DNA from: Paratrimastix pyriformis
Taxonomy: Eukaryota > Preaxostyla > Paratrimastigidae
Assembly: GCA_027972325.1 (NCBI GenBank)
Contig: JAPMOS010000273.1
Coordinates: 1 to 36,193, forward strand
Direction of reading: 5' to 3'
DNA length: 36,193 nucleotides
Shown: positions 27,449-36,193 of the stretch, one piece after another
Position numbering within the stretch: position 1 is the stretch's first letter
How the letters are laid out: each line of letters starts with the position of its first letter
Notes under the pieces: model-generated
What the model was told of the DNA's origin: nothing
The model's input: the letters and a program-made list of their open reading frames with translations, nothing else
The model's database searches: none
Made by a program: the position numbers and the translations under genes

Positions 27449-28129
27449 ATGAAAAAACTTGTGCTCCCGATCAAGTCCCCCGAGCCATCCGGCTCTCCTC
27501 ACAAGAGCAGCGAATCATCTGGTTCTTTTCCTCCACCCAAGCCATCTGGCTTAACGGGTGATGTAGCATCTGGCGAACCACTGCCACCAGGTCATTTCCT
27601 TTTTAACTATTTAAAGGAATACACATTTGTGAGTGGACATCTATTTTACCGGGTTGAATGGGTCGGGTTTGCGGAGCCACCATCTGGTCGAGGATGGTGG
27701 CTGGCCGCCAGGGACCTCCCAGCTAACATGAAAATGGGCTGGCTCCGTGAGGGACAGAAGGTACCGAATGACCGCGCTCTTGGTGTTTCGAAAAAACGGA
27801 AAGTTCGAGCTGCAGATCATGATGTCGTGGTGGTTCTGACCACACCGCTCAAGAAGGGACAAGCGAGGGGCTTGGTCTGAGTGTTTTTGTTTTCTACTCT
27901 TTCCAGCATCTCCACCATCTAGTTAAAACTTGATCACCGGATCTTCCGAGGGAAATTGCGGTTTCCGAACGGCCTGCATCCCATCAACGCTCGATCCACG
28001 GCCCGAAAGAAGGGACATCTGACACCTGCCTCAACAAAAGACATCACGCCCGTGACCGCCAGGAAGCGGCTCCGCGAGGGTAAACCTCCCCAGGTCGGCA
28101 AGAAGGCCCCACGGCACGAGAAGGAATAG
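27449..28129 (+). CDS. Chromodomain-like protein, two exons
   Basis: Exon 1 (27,449-27,874) encodes a Ser/Pro/Lys-rich N-terminus, then FNYLKEYTFVSGHLFYRVEW followed by VGFAEPPSGRGWWLAARDLP (residues about 50-92). This fits a chromodomain: a Tyr-rich strand, Y-x-V-x-W-x-G-F, and a Trp in the W-E-P position, followed by a short helix. Chromodomains bind methylated histone tails. The frame stops right after a GTCTGA donor. A 48-nt phase-0 intron (27,875-27,922) leads to exon 2 (27,923-28,129), which encodes HRIFRGKLRFPNGLHPINAR and a Lys/Arg-rich end. The product is about 210 residues. Alternative: a relic of a chromodomain from a retroelement integrase, but no integrase sequence flanks it. Splicing is inferred. 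Confidence 0.5.
27875..27922 (+). other. Candidate 48-nt intron of the chromodomain-like gene
   Basis: GTCTGA donor, a long T-rich tract (TTTTTGTTTTCTACTCTTTCC) and a CATCTAG acceptor, phase 0. Retention would end the protein at TGA (27,878-27,880). The nearer CCAG at 27,906 would leave an in-frame TAG. Confidence 0.45.
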
Positions 28130-28162
28130 GGGAATATGACAGCTCGCCATCTTTTCGTAAAT

Positions 28163-28179
28163 GGGGGGGGGGGGGGGGG
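28163..28179 (+). repeat. Poly-G run, 17 bases
   Basis: Seventeen consecutive G residues. The exact length is prone to sequencing error. Confidence 0.9.
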
Positions 28180-28340
28180 ATTTTGCAGATGAACAGCCTC
28201 AAAGTTTCCCATGATGGGTCAACGGGGTAGCCTATAGACGGAGCTCCGGGGGTGCAGGGGGGTGGGGGTGGGAGTGGTGCAGGTGGTGGTGGGGGTGGCG
28301 GTGCGGGAAGGATGACAAAGGATCAGAGGAGAGGGCACTG

Positions 28341-28418
28341 AGGGAGGAGGAGGAGGAGGAGGGAGGAGGGAGGAGAGGAGGAGGAGGAGGAGGAGGAGGA
28401 GGAGGAGGAGGAGGAGGG
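28341..28418. repeat. (GGA)n trinucleotide array
   Basis: A near-continuous GGA/GAG run of about 78 bp with a few GGGA interruptions. All purine on the plus strand. Confidence 0.95.
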
Positions 28419-28499
28419 TGGAGTACAGATGAATTGCGAGTTGGGTGAGTGAGGTTGGCAGAAACGTGCGCGCCACATCTGTTGGTTCTTTCGCTCCCG

Positions 28500-29212
28500 A
28501 GGTGCGCGGGACGAGGGTTTGAGGACGCGGGACGCGGGACGAGGGACGGGACGGGAGGGACGGGACGGGACGAGAGACGGGACGAGAGACGAGGGACGAG
28601 GACGAGGAAGCAGGGACGAGGAAGCAGGACGAGGCAGGGACGAGGGACGAGGAGAAGCAAAAGGACGAGGAAGCTGTGGGACGAGGAAGCAGGGACGAGG
28701 GAAGCAGGGACGAGGAAGCAGGACGAGGAAGCATTTCCGGACGAGGGACGAGGGACGGACGGGACGCGGGACGCGGGACGCGGGACGAGGGACGAGGGAC
28801 GAGGGACAGTGCATCGACGCGGACGCGGGACGCGGACGCGGGACGCGGGACGCGGGACGCGGACGCGGGACGAGGGACGTGGACGAGGGACGCGGGACGA
28901 GGGACGCGGGAGAGGGACGAGGACGACGAGGGACGCGGGACGAGGGACGAGGGACGAGGGACGAGGGACGAGAGGGACGAGGGACGAGGACGAGGGACGA
29001 GGGACGAGGAATTTGCGGACGAGGGACGACGAAGCAGGGACGAGGGACGAGGGACGAGGGACGAGGGACGACGAAGCAGGGACGCGGGACGCGGGACGAG
29101 GGACGAGGACGAGGACGACGGACGACGGACGAGGGACGAGGACGAGGGACGAGGGACGAGGGACGCAGGACGAGGGACGCAGGACGAGGGACGCAGGACG
29201 AGGGACGATTTC
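28500..29212. repeat. GGGACGA/GGGACGC heptamer array, about 700 bp
   Basis: Seven-base GGGACGA and GGGACGC units, with GGACGA hexamers and GAAGCA spacers, fill the stretch. Each unit holds one CpG. Long open frames on both strands (Arg/Asp/Gly/Thr on plus, Pro/Ser/Arg on minus) are products of the repeat, not genes. There are no LTR-like ends. Confidence 0.95.
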
Positions 29213-30155
29213 CGGGGCGGAGTAGGGCGACCAGCGGGGTCGACCATCCCTACCGAGGCAGTCAGGGTTGATGGGGTTGGAGCGGAATCGGTCGGGTGCT
29301 CGCCGCTGGCCATCGAGGGAGAACCAAGTCTGGACGGTTTCGTGGTCAATCGTGGGTGGAAAACAGAAGACAGACGAAGGTCGTGGTCAGGGCCTGGCAT
29401 GAGCTCATGCAATGCTGGGGTCGGCCGTGCGTGCAACGAGTCTGATTGTTTTCTCGCTTGACAGTGTGGTGGAAAGCAAGTCATAACGGACTGGATAACA
29501 CGAGGGCTGGAATGAGCTGGAATGGATCTTGTGTTGACCCGGGCCGCGGGCTTGGGTCAATCACGCGCAGGTTCGATCACCCAGCGTGAAGAGGCCTGGG
29601 GATGGAGGTTAATGATGCGTTGTTAAAAAAGCAATATCCAGGTTCTACTCCAAATGCTCGCAAGGCTTGCAGAGGATAAGGGTTCCACCGTGTGCAGAAC
29701 AAGACAGTATTTCGAGCATCTCTCGCTCATTATCCCAGTGCCCGTTCTTTCGAGGGCTTACACAACGGAGCTTTGCCTCCTTTCTGTTTTGCACTTCAAG
29801 ATCTTGGAGAGAAAATCATCACAAGAAGCTCCCTGACGCGAAGCCGTCTGATTTGCCCCCACTAAACTGCACCTCATTTTTGCTGGAATCGGGAATCTGA
29901 CGGGCAGTTTGGGTGGACCTGAGCGCCCCATCGACCAGGAGATGATGCCCTGTGCCGCCCCAAGGGACCCCGCTCGACCCCGCCTCCGCCGCTGGTGTTG
30001 CAAGCCCCGACGTGGAGGGTTCTCGCCAGGATGAACGCGTTTCGTTGGGGGGTCACCCAGAGGTTCACGGCTTCCAACCCGCGCACGCATCGTCCGGTGC
30101 CGAGTCGGTAGGCAACCGCCAAATTTTATCGGTTGGCGTGGTCCGCGCCCGCCGA
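29213..30155. other. Intergenic, no gene recognised
   Basis: Unique GC-rich sequence. A small hairpin with a TTCGATC loop (TCACGC...GCGTGA, about 29,560-29,590) resembles a tRNA T-arm in isolation. Short open frames show no domain. Confidence 0.5.
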
Positions 30156-30159
30156 CCGC

Positions 30160-30462
30160 TCTCCATCCACCCCCTGCTCCCCCCATCCACCCCCTCCATC
30201 CACCCCTGCCTCTCTGCTCCTCATCCACTCCCCCTGTTCTACCACCCCTGCTCCCCATCCACCCCCTGCTCCCCATCCACCCCCCTGCTCCCATCCACCC
30301 CCTCTGCCCTCCACCCCTGTTCCTATCCACCCTCTGTTCTGGTATCCACCCCCCTGTTCCCTCCACCCCTCTGCTCCCCTCCACCCCCCTGTTCCCCATC
30401 CCCTGCCCCCATCCACCCCTGCTCCCCTCCACCCCTCTTGCTCCCCATCCACCCCCTCTGCT
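30160..30462. repeat. CCATCCACCCC(C)TGCTCC pyrimidine array
   Basis: Imperfect units of about 17-19 bp (CTCCCCATCCACCCCCTG) run about 300 bp. They are almost purine-free on the plus strand, the opposite asymmetry to the arrays at 28.3-29.2 kb. It stops 65 bp before the Polinton-associated tandem repeats. Confidence 0.9.
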
Positions 30463-30528
30463 AGTAGTAGTTATAAAAGGAGAGTTCTGAGACAAGCGAT
30501 TTTCACACACAATTTTCACGCTTGCGTT

Positions 30529-30790
30529 GTTATTTGAGGCAAAAATCGATTTCTTCAGAACAAAATCTTTTTCTCATTATATTTTATTGAAAAGGAGCAT
30601 TTTATTTTATCAGCTTTGAATGATTTAAGCATTAATTTCTCGAGCTACAAACGTTATTTGGGGCAAAAATTGATTTCTTCAGAGCAAAATCTTTTTCTCA
30701 ATGTTTTTAAGTAAAACGAGCATTTTATTTTAATCAGCTTGGAATGATTTCAGCATCAATTCATTCGAGCTACAAACCGAAATTCGAGGC
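30529..30790. repeat. 124-bp tandem repeat at the Polinton's left edge
   Basis: Two full copies (from 30,529 and 30,653) and the start of a third (about 30,777) share GTTATTTGAGGCAAAAATCG, ATTTCTTCAGA, AAATCTTTTTCTCA and GAGCATTTTATTTTA. Tandem repeats inside terminal inverted repeats are common in Polintons, so this may be the left terminus. Confidence 0.75.
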
Positions 30791-31500
30791 AAAAAGCGAA
30801 TTCTCCATTTTCAATTTTTTTCCATTTTTGTCCCAGAAATTATTTTGCCATTTTTGTCAAATCAAACAATTCAATCATCTTAAGCATCAAACGAAAGAGA
30901 ATTCAATCAGAAACAGCTTATCTCTTCATTCAAAATAAAATTGTGACAAAAGTGCTTTTCAAAGTGATCATTAAATAATGCATCAATCTTAAGTAAATGA
31001 TGCATTCTTTTGATTGAATCAGCTCAAATAATTGATTCTAAAGAAAATGCAAAGTATGACAAAATGATAAAACAATATGAAATTTGATTTCAGCACCGAG
31101 CCTTTAAAGCGAAAATTTACTCAGCTTTGACATGAATTGAAAGAGAAATCAATCAGATTTACCTTCTATTTCAAAGAGATAAAACAGCGTTTCATCATTT
31201 GAGCTCTGAGTGTTTTAAGATGATAATTCAATGAGCTACTGAGGCTAACTCAATGAAATAGTGAACGAGTGATAGCAGTTGATTAACATGTAAAGGTATT
31301 TGAAGAAAAATAATTATCTATAGTTAGTATATAGAGAATGAATTGTGATAAGCATCCAGTTAAGATTGATAGGCGCTATTTGAACTCCTACAGGAGTTGA
31401 TTGCTTCATGGTGATGAATATTTCACTGTTACAATAACTAAGAAGAAAGGAGATGAGAGTGACGATTCCACAACAATAGTGTATGAAAATGAATATTTCC
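30791..31500. other. AT-rich non-coding part of the Polinton
   Basis: There is no recognisable gene. Recurrent words include CAATCAGA, GAGCTAC, TCAGC and AGAGAAATCAATCAGA. It probably continues the terminal repeat region, which cannot be shown without the other end of the element. Confidence 0.5.
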
Positions 31501-31509
31501 ATTAACGGA

Positions 31510-32510
31510 GCTTCATATCATGCATTATATTATCTGTGTCAATACCTTCTCGAGTCAGTCTTCGTTTGACGAGTCTTTTCTTTGTGTCATCAATCTTCTT
31601 GACAGCTTTTTCAGTGCTCTCTTCTCGATGATTTCACCAACCTTCTTCAACTCATATTGTTTGTAGTGTTTTTCAACAGTTCTCCAGACTTCAGGTTCTT
31701 GAGAACATACTTTTACCATCGAATGAGTCAATGATATAGACAGCGAGAGAATACTTTACTTCATCACCTTTAGCGAATGCTTTGAGCTGAACAGCACGAA
31801 CATGGTCACCAATATTATAAATACGTTCTATTTGAGTGACTGATTGTTTGTTTGTATCATGGTTGTTGAACACATTATAAGGTGTTGCTTTAATGGTTCT
31901 GTGGTAATCATTGTTGTAAGAAGATACCAAATCAGGAAGAACTTTAGTCCAATCGGAGTCACCAGAAGAGAGACGCCAACGTTGTAGTTTGAGAGCAATT
32001 GTACGATTGAATCGTTCAACAATACTATTCTTATTGATTTCTTCAGGGTCACTGAAATGAGCCACAACATGATTATCAGTCATCCATTTGACATATTGTT
32101 TAGCTTGGAATTCATTGTCACAGTTGATGTTTTCAGGAGTACCTTTAAGTCATCATGGAAGATACTTTTAATTGCTTTGAGAACCTCAGTGGGCTTTCTT
32201 GTTTTAAGTGGACGACAGGCAGCATAACGAGAGTACACATCAATAACACAGAGGATGTTCTCGAATCCAGTTCTCGTCTTAAAACGATCATAGATGATGA
32301 TATCCATCTGAACACATGCGAGAGCAGTATGAGCCACAATCGTGTTGAACTTTTTGGGTTTCTATCTTCTTCATGATTTGATAATCAGGTGTCTTATTTA
32401 GCACGTTTTGGACAGCATCTAAGGTGATTTTCTTGTCATCTTGTTTGAGTTTTCGATACAATTTAGGAGCAGAAACAAAGCCAGTTTTTAGGATTGCTAT
32501 AAGCATTTTG
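31510..32510 (-). pseudogene. Polinton integrase (RVE superfamily)
   Basis: Landmarks on the minus strand include an N-terminal helical part (LYRKLKQDDKKITLDAVQNV) and a core with QMDIIIYDRFK and CVIDVYSRYAACRPL. Further on are SIVERFNRTIALKLQRWR, which carries the catalytic Glu context, and LVSSYNNDYHRTIKATPYNV. A C-terminal strand follows (RIYNIGDHVRAVQLK). This is the retrovirus-like integrase used by Polintons for insertion with 6-bp target duplications. It is transcribed away from the polymerase. The coding region is broken, with a few breaks. Confidence 0.85.
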
Positions 32511-32627
32511 AATGGTCTTTTCCATTAGTATAATGAAGTTATAAAATTAAAAGTGACTTAGAGAAACCTTAAATTTATAGATTAATAAAATATTATGAAA
32601 AAATTTTATCTCACACTACTATAGACA

Positions 32628-35600
32628 TGACAACTAAAACCGCAAATCCATTTGTTGCATTTGATGGACTCTCAGATGAAGAGGCGAAGAAGTTGTTCGA
32701 AGAATACATATAAACGGCAGGCAACGTCACCAAAACAGGAAAAGAAGGAAAAGAAAGAAAAGAAAGAAGTGAAGATTGCACAAGAAGAAGTTATTGATGT
32801 AGATGCCTTATCAACAAAAGGAGCAGAAAACGTCGAAGATGAGTTTGGAAAATAGCACAATATGAAGTGGTAGAATGCAAAAGCTATGAAAGGTTTCATG
32901 AAGAACTATTCTATTATGAACCATGGAAAGATCGAGGCAACTGACTACAAACAAAGTGTCGAGAGGTGTTTTGTGGACACTGAAGGAATGATAAAAAGAT
33001 ATTATATGAAGAGATGAAGGAGGACAGTTCAAACTGAACATCGTGTTGAAATGTCAGTTCACCAAAGAAGACAAGTCAATGTATGGACACTTTTCATCAG
33101 GCAGCATTCGAATTCTCGGTAAGAAAGACATTGAAGAAGGAATTGGGAATGCAGTGTCGAGAATCCAAGAGCTCGTGGACAATTTTGTTAACAATGGAAG
33201 TGCATGGGTCCTAAACGTATTGAGAATGTGTTTTGAATGTAGCCTCATACAAGCCAATGCGTGGAAGCAGTTACATTGAATTACCAGAGGTATTGAACCA
33301 GAAGAAAGCATTGATAAATATTCAGAATGATGACAATGAGTGTTTTAAATGGAGTGTTTTAGCAACATTGCATCCAGTTGATGTGCATCCGGAGAGAGTG
33401 AAGCAATACATGAAGTATGACAATGAGCTCGACTTTAAGGGCATTCATTTTCCAATGGAAATTGACAGTATACCACGATTTGAAGCTAAAAATAACATAG
33501 CCATCAATGTGATCGAGCATCATATCACAACAAAAAGGTTAAGAAGGAGAAGAAGACATCAGTTGTTCAATCCATTGTATGTCTCACCAATTTGGAATAC
33601 GGCTAAAACAGTAGTCAATATGCTACGTATAACAGAGCTCGATGAGAATGTACAGAGGTGATGAAAGGAGAAGGATGTGAGAAGACAGAAACCAACTCAC
33701 ATTATGTGTTGATTAAAGATTTGTCTCGTCTCTAAGTTCAAGCCAGAACAGTCACAATGGAAAAAGTATTTTGTCTGAACTGTATGCATGGATTTTGGAA
33801 TGAAAGCCTGTTGCAAAGGCATAAACCAGTGTGCTATGAGCATGAATGTTGTCAAGCATGGTTACCAATAGAAGAAGATGCTCATGTCGAATTCAAGCAT
33901 ATATCAAAATCAGTGAAGCAACCTTTGCGATTTATGCAGATTTCGAAGCACTCACAACACCAATTGATGATGATGACGATGAGAAAAATAAAAGCAGCAT
34001 ATCAGCACCATAATGTGTGTTCATATGCATACAAAGTTGTCAGTAATTATCCAGAGTTTGAGAGACCAATACAATTGTATCGTGGTGAAGGAGCAGTTGA
34101 GCATTTCTAAAATCCATCATCGAAGAGCGTAAAACGATACTGAAGATAGTCAAAAGGAACTGTGAGATGAACTTATCGAAGGAACAACAAAAGAGTTTGA
34201 TAAAGCCACTGTGTGTCATATTTGTGGACGAGAGATTGAAGATGAATCAGATAAAGTGAGAGACCATGATCATATTACGGGTGAATATCGAGGGGCAGCA
34301 CATAATGGATGTAACTTATTATTCAGTCTGAAGAATTAAGGTACCAATTTCTTTCACAATCTAAAGGGTTATGATTTCACCTCTTAATGCAAGAAATAGG
34401 GAACTTTAGTGAGAAAATTACATGCTTAGCATTGGACTGGAAGAAAAAGTATCTGTCGTTCTCGATGGATGGAAATATAGAGTTCAAAGACAGTTTTGCA
34501 TTCATGACAGAATCATTGATAAATTATCAGAGAACTTAGGGAAGAACAACTACGATGATTTTATCAGAACAAAAGCAGATTGGGAAGGAATCAGTGAAGA
34601 GAACCTGAAATTTTATGCCAGAAGGGTGTTTATCCATATGACTATTTGAACACAATGGAGAAGTTCGATGAGACTGAATTGCCACCAAAGGAAGCATTTT
34701 ACAGTAAACTAAACGATAAAGCCATATCTGATGAAGATTATGCACATGCACAGACAGTATGGAACACATTTGAATGTGAAACGTTAGGTGATTATCATGA
34801 CATATACCTTAAAACTGATGTGTTACTATTAGCAGATGTCTTCGAAAAGTTTCGTAGCATGTGTATAAAAATTACGGGCTCGATCCGGTATGTTACGTGT
34901 CATTACCAGCAATGTCATGGGATGCGGCACTGAAGCGTTCGAAGGTGGAGTTAGACTTAATGACACAAATGGACATGCATTTGTTTATTGAGAAGGGTAT
35001 TCGAGGAGGGATTTCAATGATAACGAACAGATATTGTCAAGCCAACAACAAGTACATGAAGACATACAACAAAGAGGGCAAAACGGTGTACATTCTGTAT
35101 CTCGATGCTAACAACCTTTACGGCAAAGCAATGAGTTATAGACTACCAACGACTGATTTTCAATGGGAAAAGAACGTAAGCAAGTTCACGAAGAGCAAGA
35201 TAATGTCATTAGACAAGAATGGAGATAGAGGCTACATATTAGAAGTGGATTTATCATATCCAAAAGAACTACATGACATGCACAATGATTATCCATTAGC
35301 ACCATGCAAGAAGGTTGTAGAAGATGAAAAGTTATCTGAATACCAGAAGTTGTTGAAGACGAATTTAAGCCTAAAGCAGGCGAAAGTTGAGAAGTTGATT
35401 TGTGATTTTGAAGACAAGACTGATTATGTTGCATTATCGTGCACTCCAGCTATATTTGAGTTTAGGAATGGAACTGAAAGCAGTCAAAAGAGTGATGAGT
35501 TTAAACAAGATGATTGGTTAGAAGACATAGGATTCAATACCAACGAGCGTTCAAAACAAAGAATGAATTCGAGAAGGCACTATTCAAATTAGCCAACAAT

Positions 35601-36193
35601 GCAGTCTTTGAAAACCATGCAGAACAATCGTTCTCACATCAACTTTACACTAACATCCAGTGAGGAGAAGGCACGTAAGCTCGTAGCCAAGCCAAATTAT
35701 GAGAAGACAGTGATATTTGGAGATAAACTCAGGCATACATGCAAGACAGACATCAGTCAAATTGAACATGCCAATAGCAGTTGGGCAATCAATATTAGAC
35801 TTATCCAAGATGCACATGTATGACTTTACTACAACACACTCAAAGCAAAGTATGGAGACAAAGTCAAATTGCTATTCACAGATACTGACAGTTTATGTGT
35901 TGCAGTGGAGACAGAAGACATATATGAAGATATGAAAGAATTTGAAGACGAACTCGATACATCCAATTATCCAGAGGACAATGCGCTATTCAGCGAAAAG
36001 AACATTGCCAAGATTGGAAAGTTCAAGGATGAAGCCAAAGGCAAGCAAATCATAGAGTTCTGTGGATTACGTTCGAAGATGTATTCATATGTCATAGAAG
36101 GTGATGAAGAGAAGCATGCCAAATGCAAAGGTGTGAAGAAGTCAGCAATTAAACAGGAATTATCACACAAAAGGTTCATGGACTGTTTGAAAT
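32628..36193 (+). pseudogene. Polinton protein-primed DNA polymerase B
   Basis: Landmarks on the plus strand in order are: a charged Lys/Glu-rich N-terminal part (about 32,640-32,850), a Cys/His zinc-like segment (CLNCMHGFWNESLLQRH, 33,777), a CHICGRE...VRDHDHITGEYRGAAHNGCN zinc/HNH-like motif (about 34,210-34,320), IYLKTDVLLLADVFEKFRSM (about 34,800), YLDANNLYGKAMSYRLPTTD (about 35,100, motif A) and FTDTDSL (about 35,878, motif C). These are the classical signatures of Polinton-type DNA_pol_B_2, which replicates the element by protein priming. The gene is broken, with roughly ten breaks, and continues past the window. Confidence 0.9.

Larger units (their letters stand above)
30529..36193. 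mobile_element. Polinton (Maverick) fossil, left part, runs off the window
   Basis: This AT-rich block has tandem repeats at its left edge (30,529-30,790), an AT-rich non-coding stretch, a retroviral-type integrase on the minus strand (about 32,510-31,510) and a protein-primed family B DNA polymerase on the plus strand (from about 32,628 to the window end). Integrase plus protein-primed PolB is diagnostic of Polintons, and divergent placement near one terminus is usual. The element is broken, with roughly a dozen breaks in the visible part, so it is an old or fast-decaying copy. Capsid, protease and ATPase genes would be expected to the right. It may belong to the same family as the AT-rich fossils at 10-14.3 and 22.6-24.4 kb, but no shared segment is present to test this. 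Confidence 0.85.

Noticed and set aside
28219-29484. Long Ser/Arg/Pro open frame on the minus strand and Arg/Asp/Gly frames on the plus strand, resembling SR-type proteins
   Set aside because: The frames are produced by the GGGACGA/GGGACGC array, open on several frames at once, with no unique domain.
29560-29590. tRNA-like T-arm (GGTTCGATC in a hairpin)
   Set aside because: No acceptor stem, D-arm or anticodon arm flanks it; the B-box match is imperfect.
29758-30519. 253-residue Gly/Trp-rich minus frame
   Set aside because: It comes from the CCATCCACCCC array; several frames are open and no domain is present.

Overview
The window is eukaryotic and made mostly of transposable and virus-like elements. 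It shows likely spliceosomal introns (candidates of about 48, 54 and 121 nt), an APE-RT-RNase H LINE, a PIF/Harbinger transposase fragment, Polinton genes and abundant micro- and minisatellites. There are no rRNA, tRNA, operon or CRISPR features. Host-type genes and the LINE are GC-rich; most virus-like segments are AT-rich. The species cannot be named from the sequence. A GC-rich unicellular eukaryote (protist or early-branching fungal/holozoan type) is only a guess.

Layout. 1 to about 7,690 (minus): a long, frame-broken LINE. It reads from an ORF1-like 5' part through a ubiquitin-specific-protease-like (USP, peptidase family C19) cysteine protease, an APE endonuclease, a reverse transcriptase, an RNase H and a C-terminal zinc motif. 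7,752-8,781 (minus): a two-exon single-pass membrane protein gene. 9,060-9,964: non-coding DNA with duplicated blocks, an 11-bp repeat and a GGTC microsatellite. 9,985-14,300 (minus): an AT-rich Polinton-like virus fossil with a charged protein, a packaging-type ATPase and an S74-type fibre. 14,300-16,690: a GC-rich block with a second virus-like gene pair. 16,690-17,265: AT-rich again, with one unknown gene. 17,859-19,025 (plus): an Ala/Pro/His-repeat protein. 19,460-20,020: a duplicated module of about 271 bp. 20,118-22,090 (minus): two paralogous copies of an unrecognised domain joined by a Pro-rich repeat stretch, abutting a PIF/Harbinger transposase fragment (22,091-22,411). 22,624-24,420: a second, very similar partial copy of the AT-rich fossil. 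24,757-25,580: minisatellite and AT-rich repeats. 25,958-26,989 (minus) and 27,449-28,129 (plus): a divergent pair, an acidic repeat protein and a chromodomain-like protein. 28,160-30,465: simple-repeat arrays. 30,529 to the window end: a broken Polinton with integrase (minus) and protein-primed DNA polymerase B (plus).

The most noteworthy observation is the USP-like protease. Its Cys box, zinc-ribbon CxxC pairs, His box and Asp occur in canonical order on the same strand just upstream of the LINE endonuclease. This suggests a retrotransposon carrying a deubiquitinase-like module. Second is the duplicated unknown domain with a Pro-rich linker. Third is the AT/GC/AT sandwich of two virus-like fossils. 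Function calls come from reading motifs by eye; no database search was possible.
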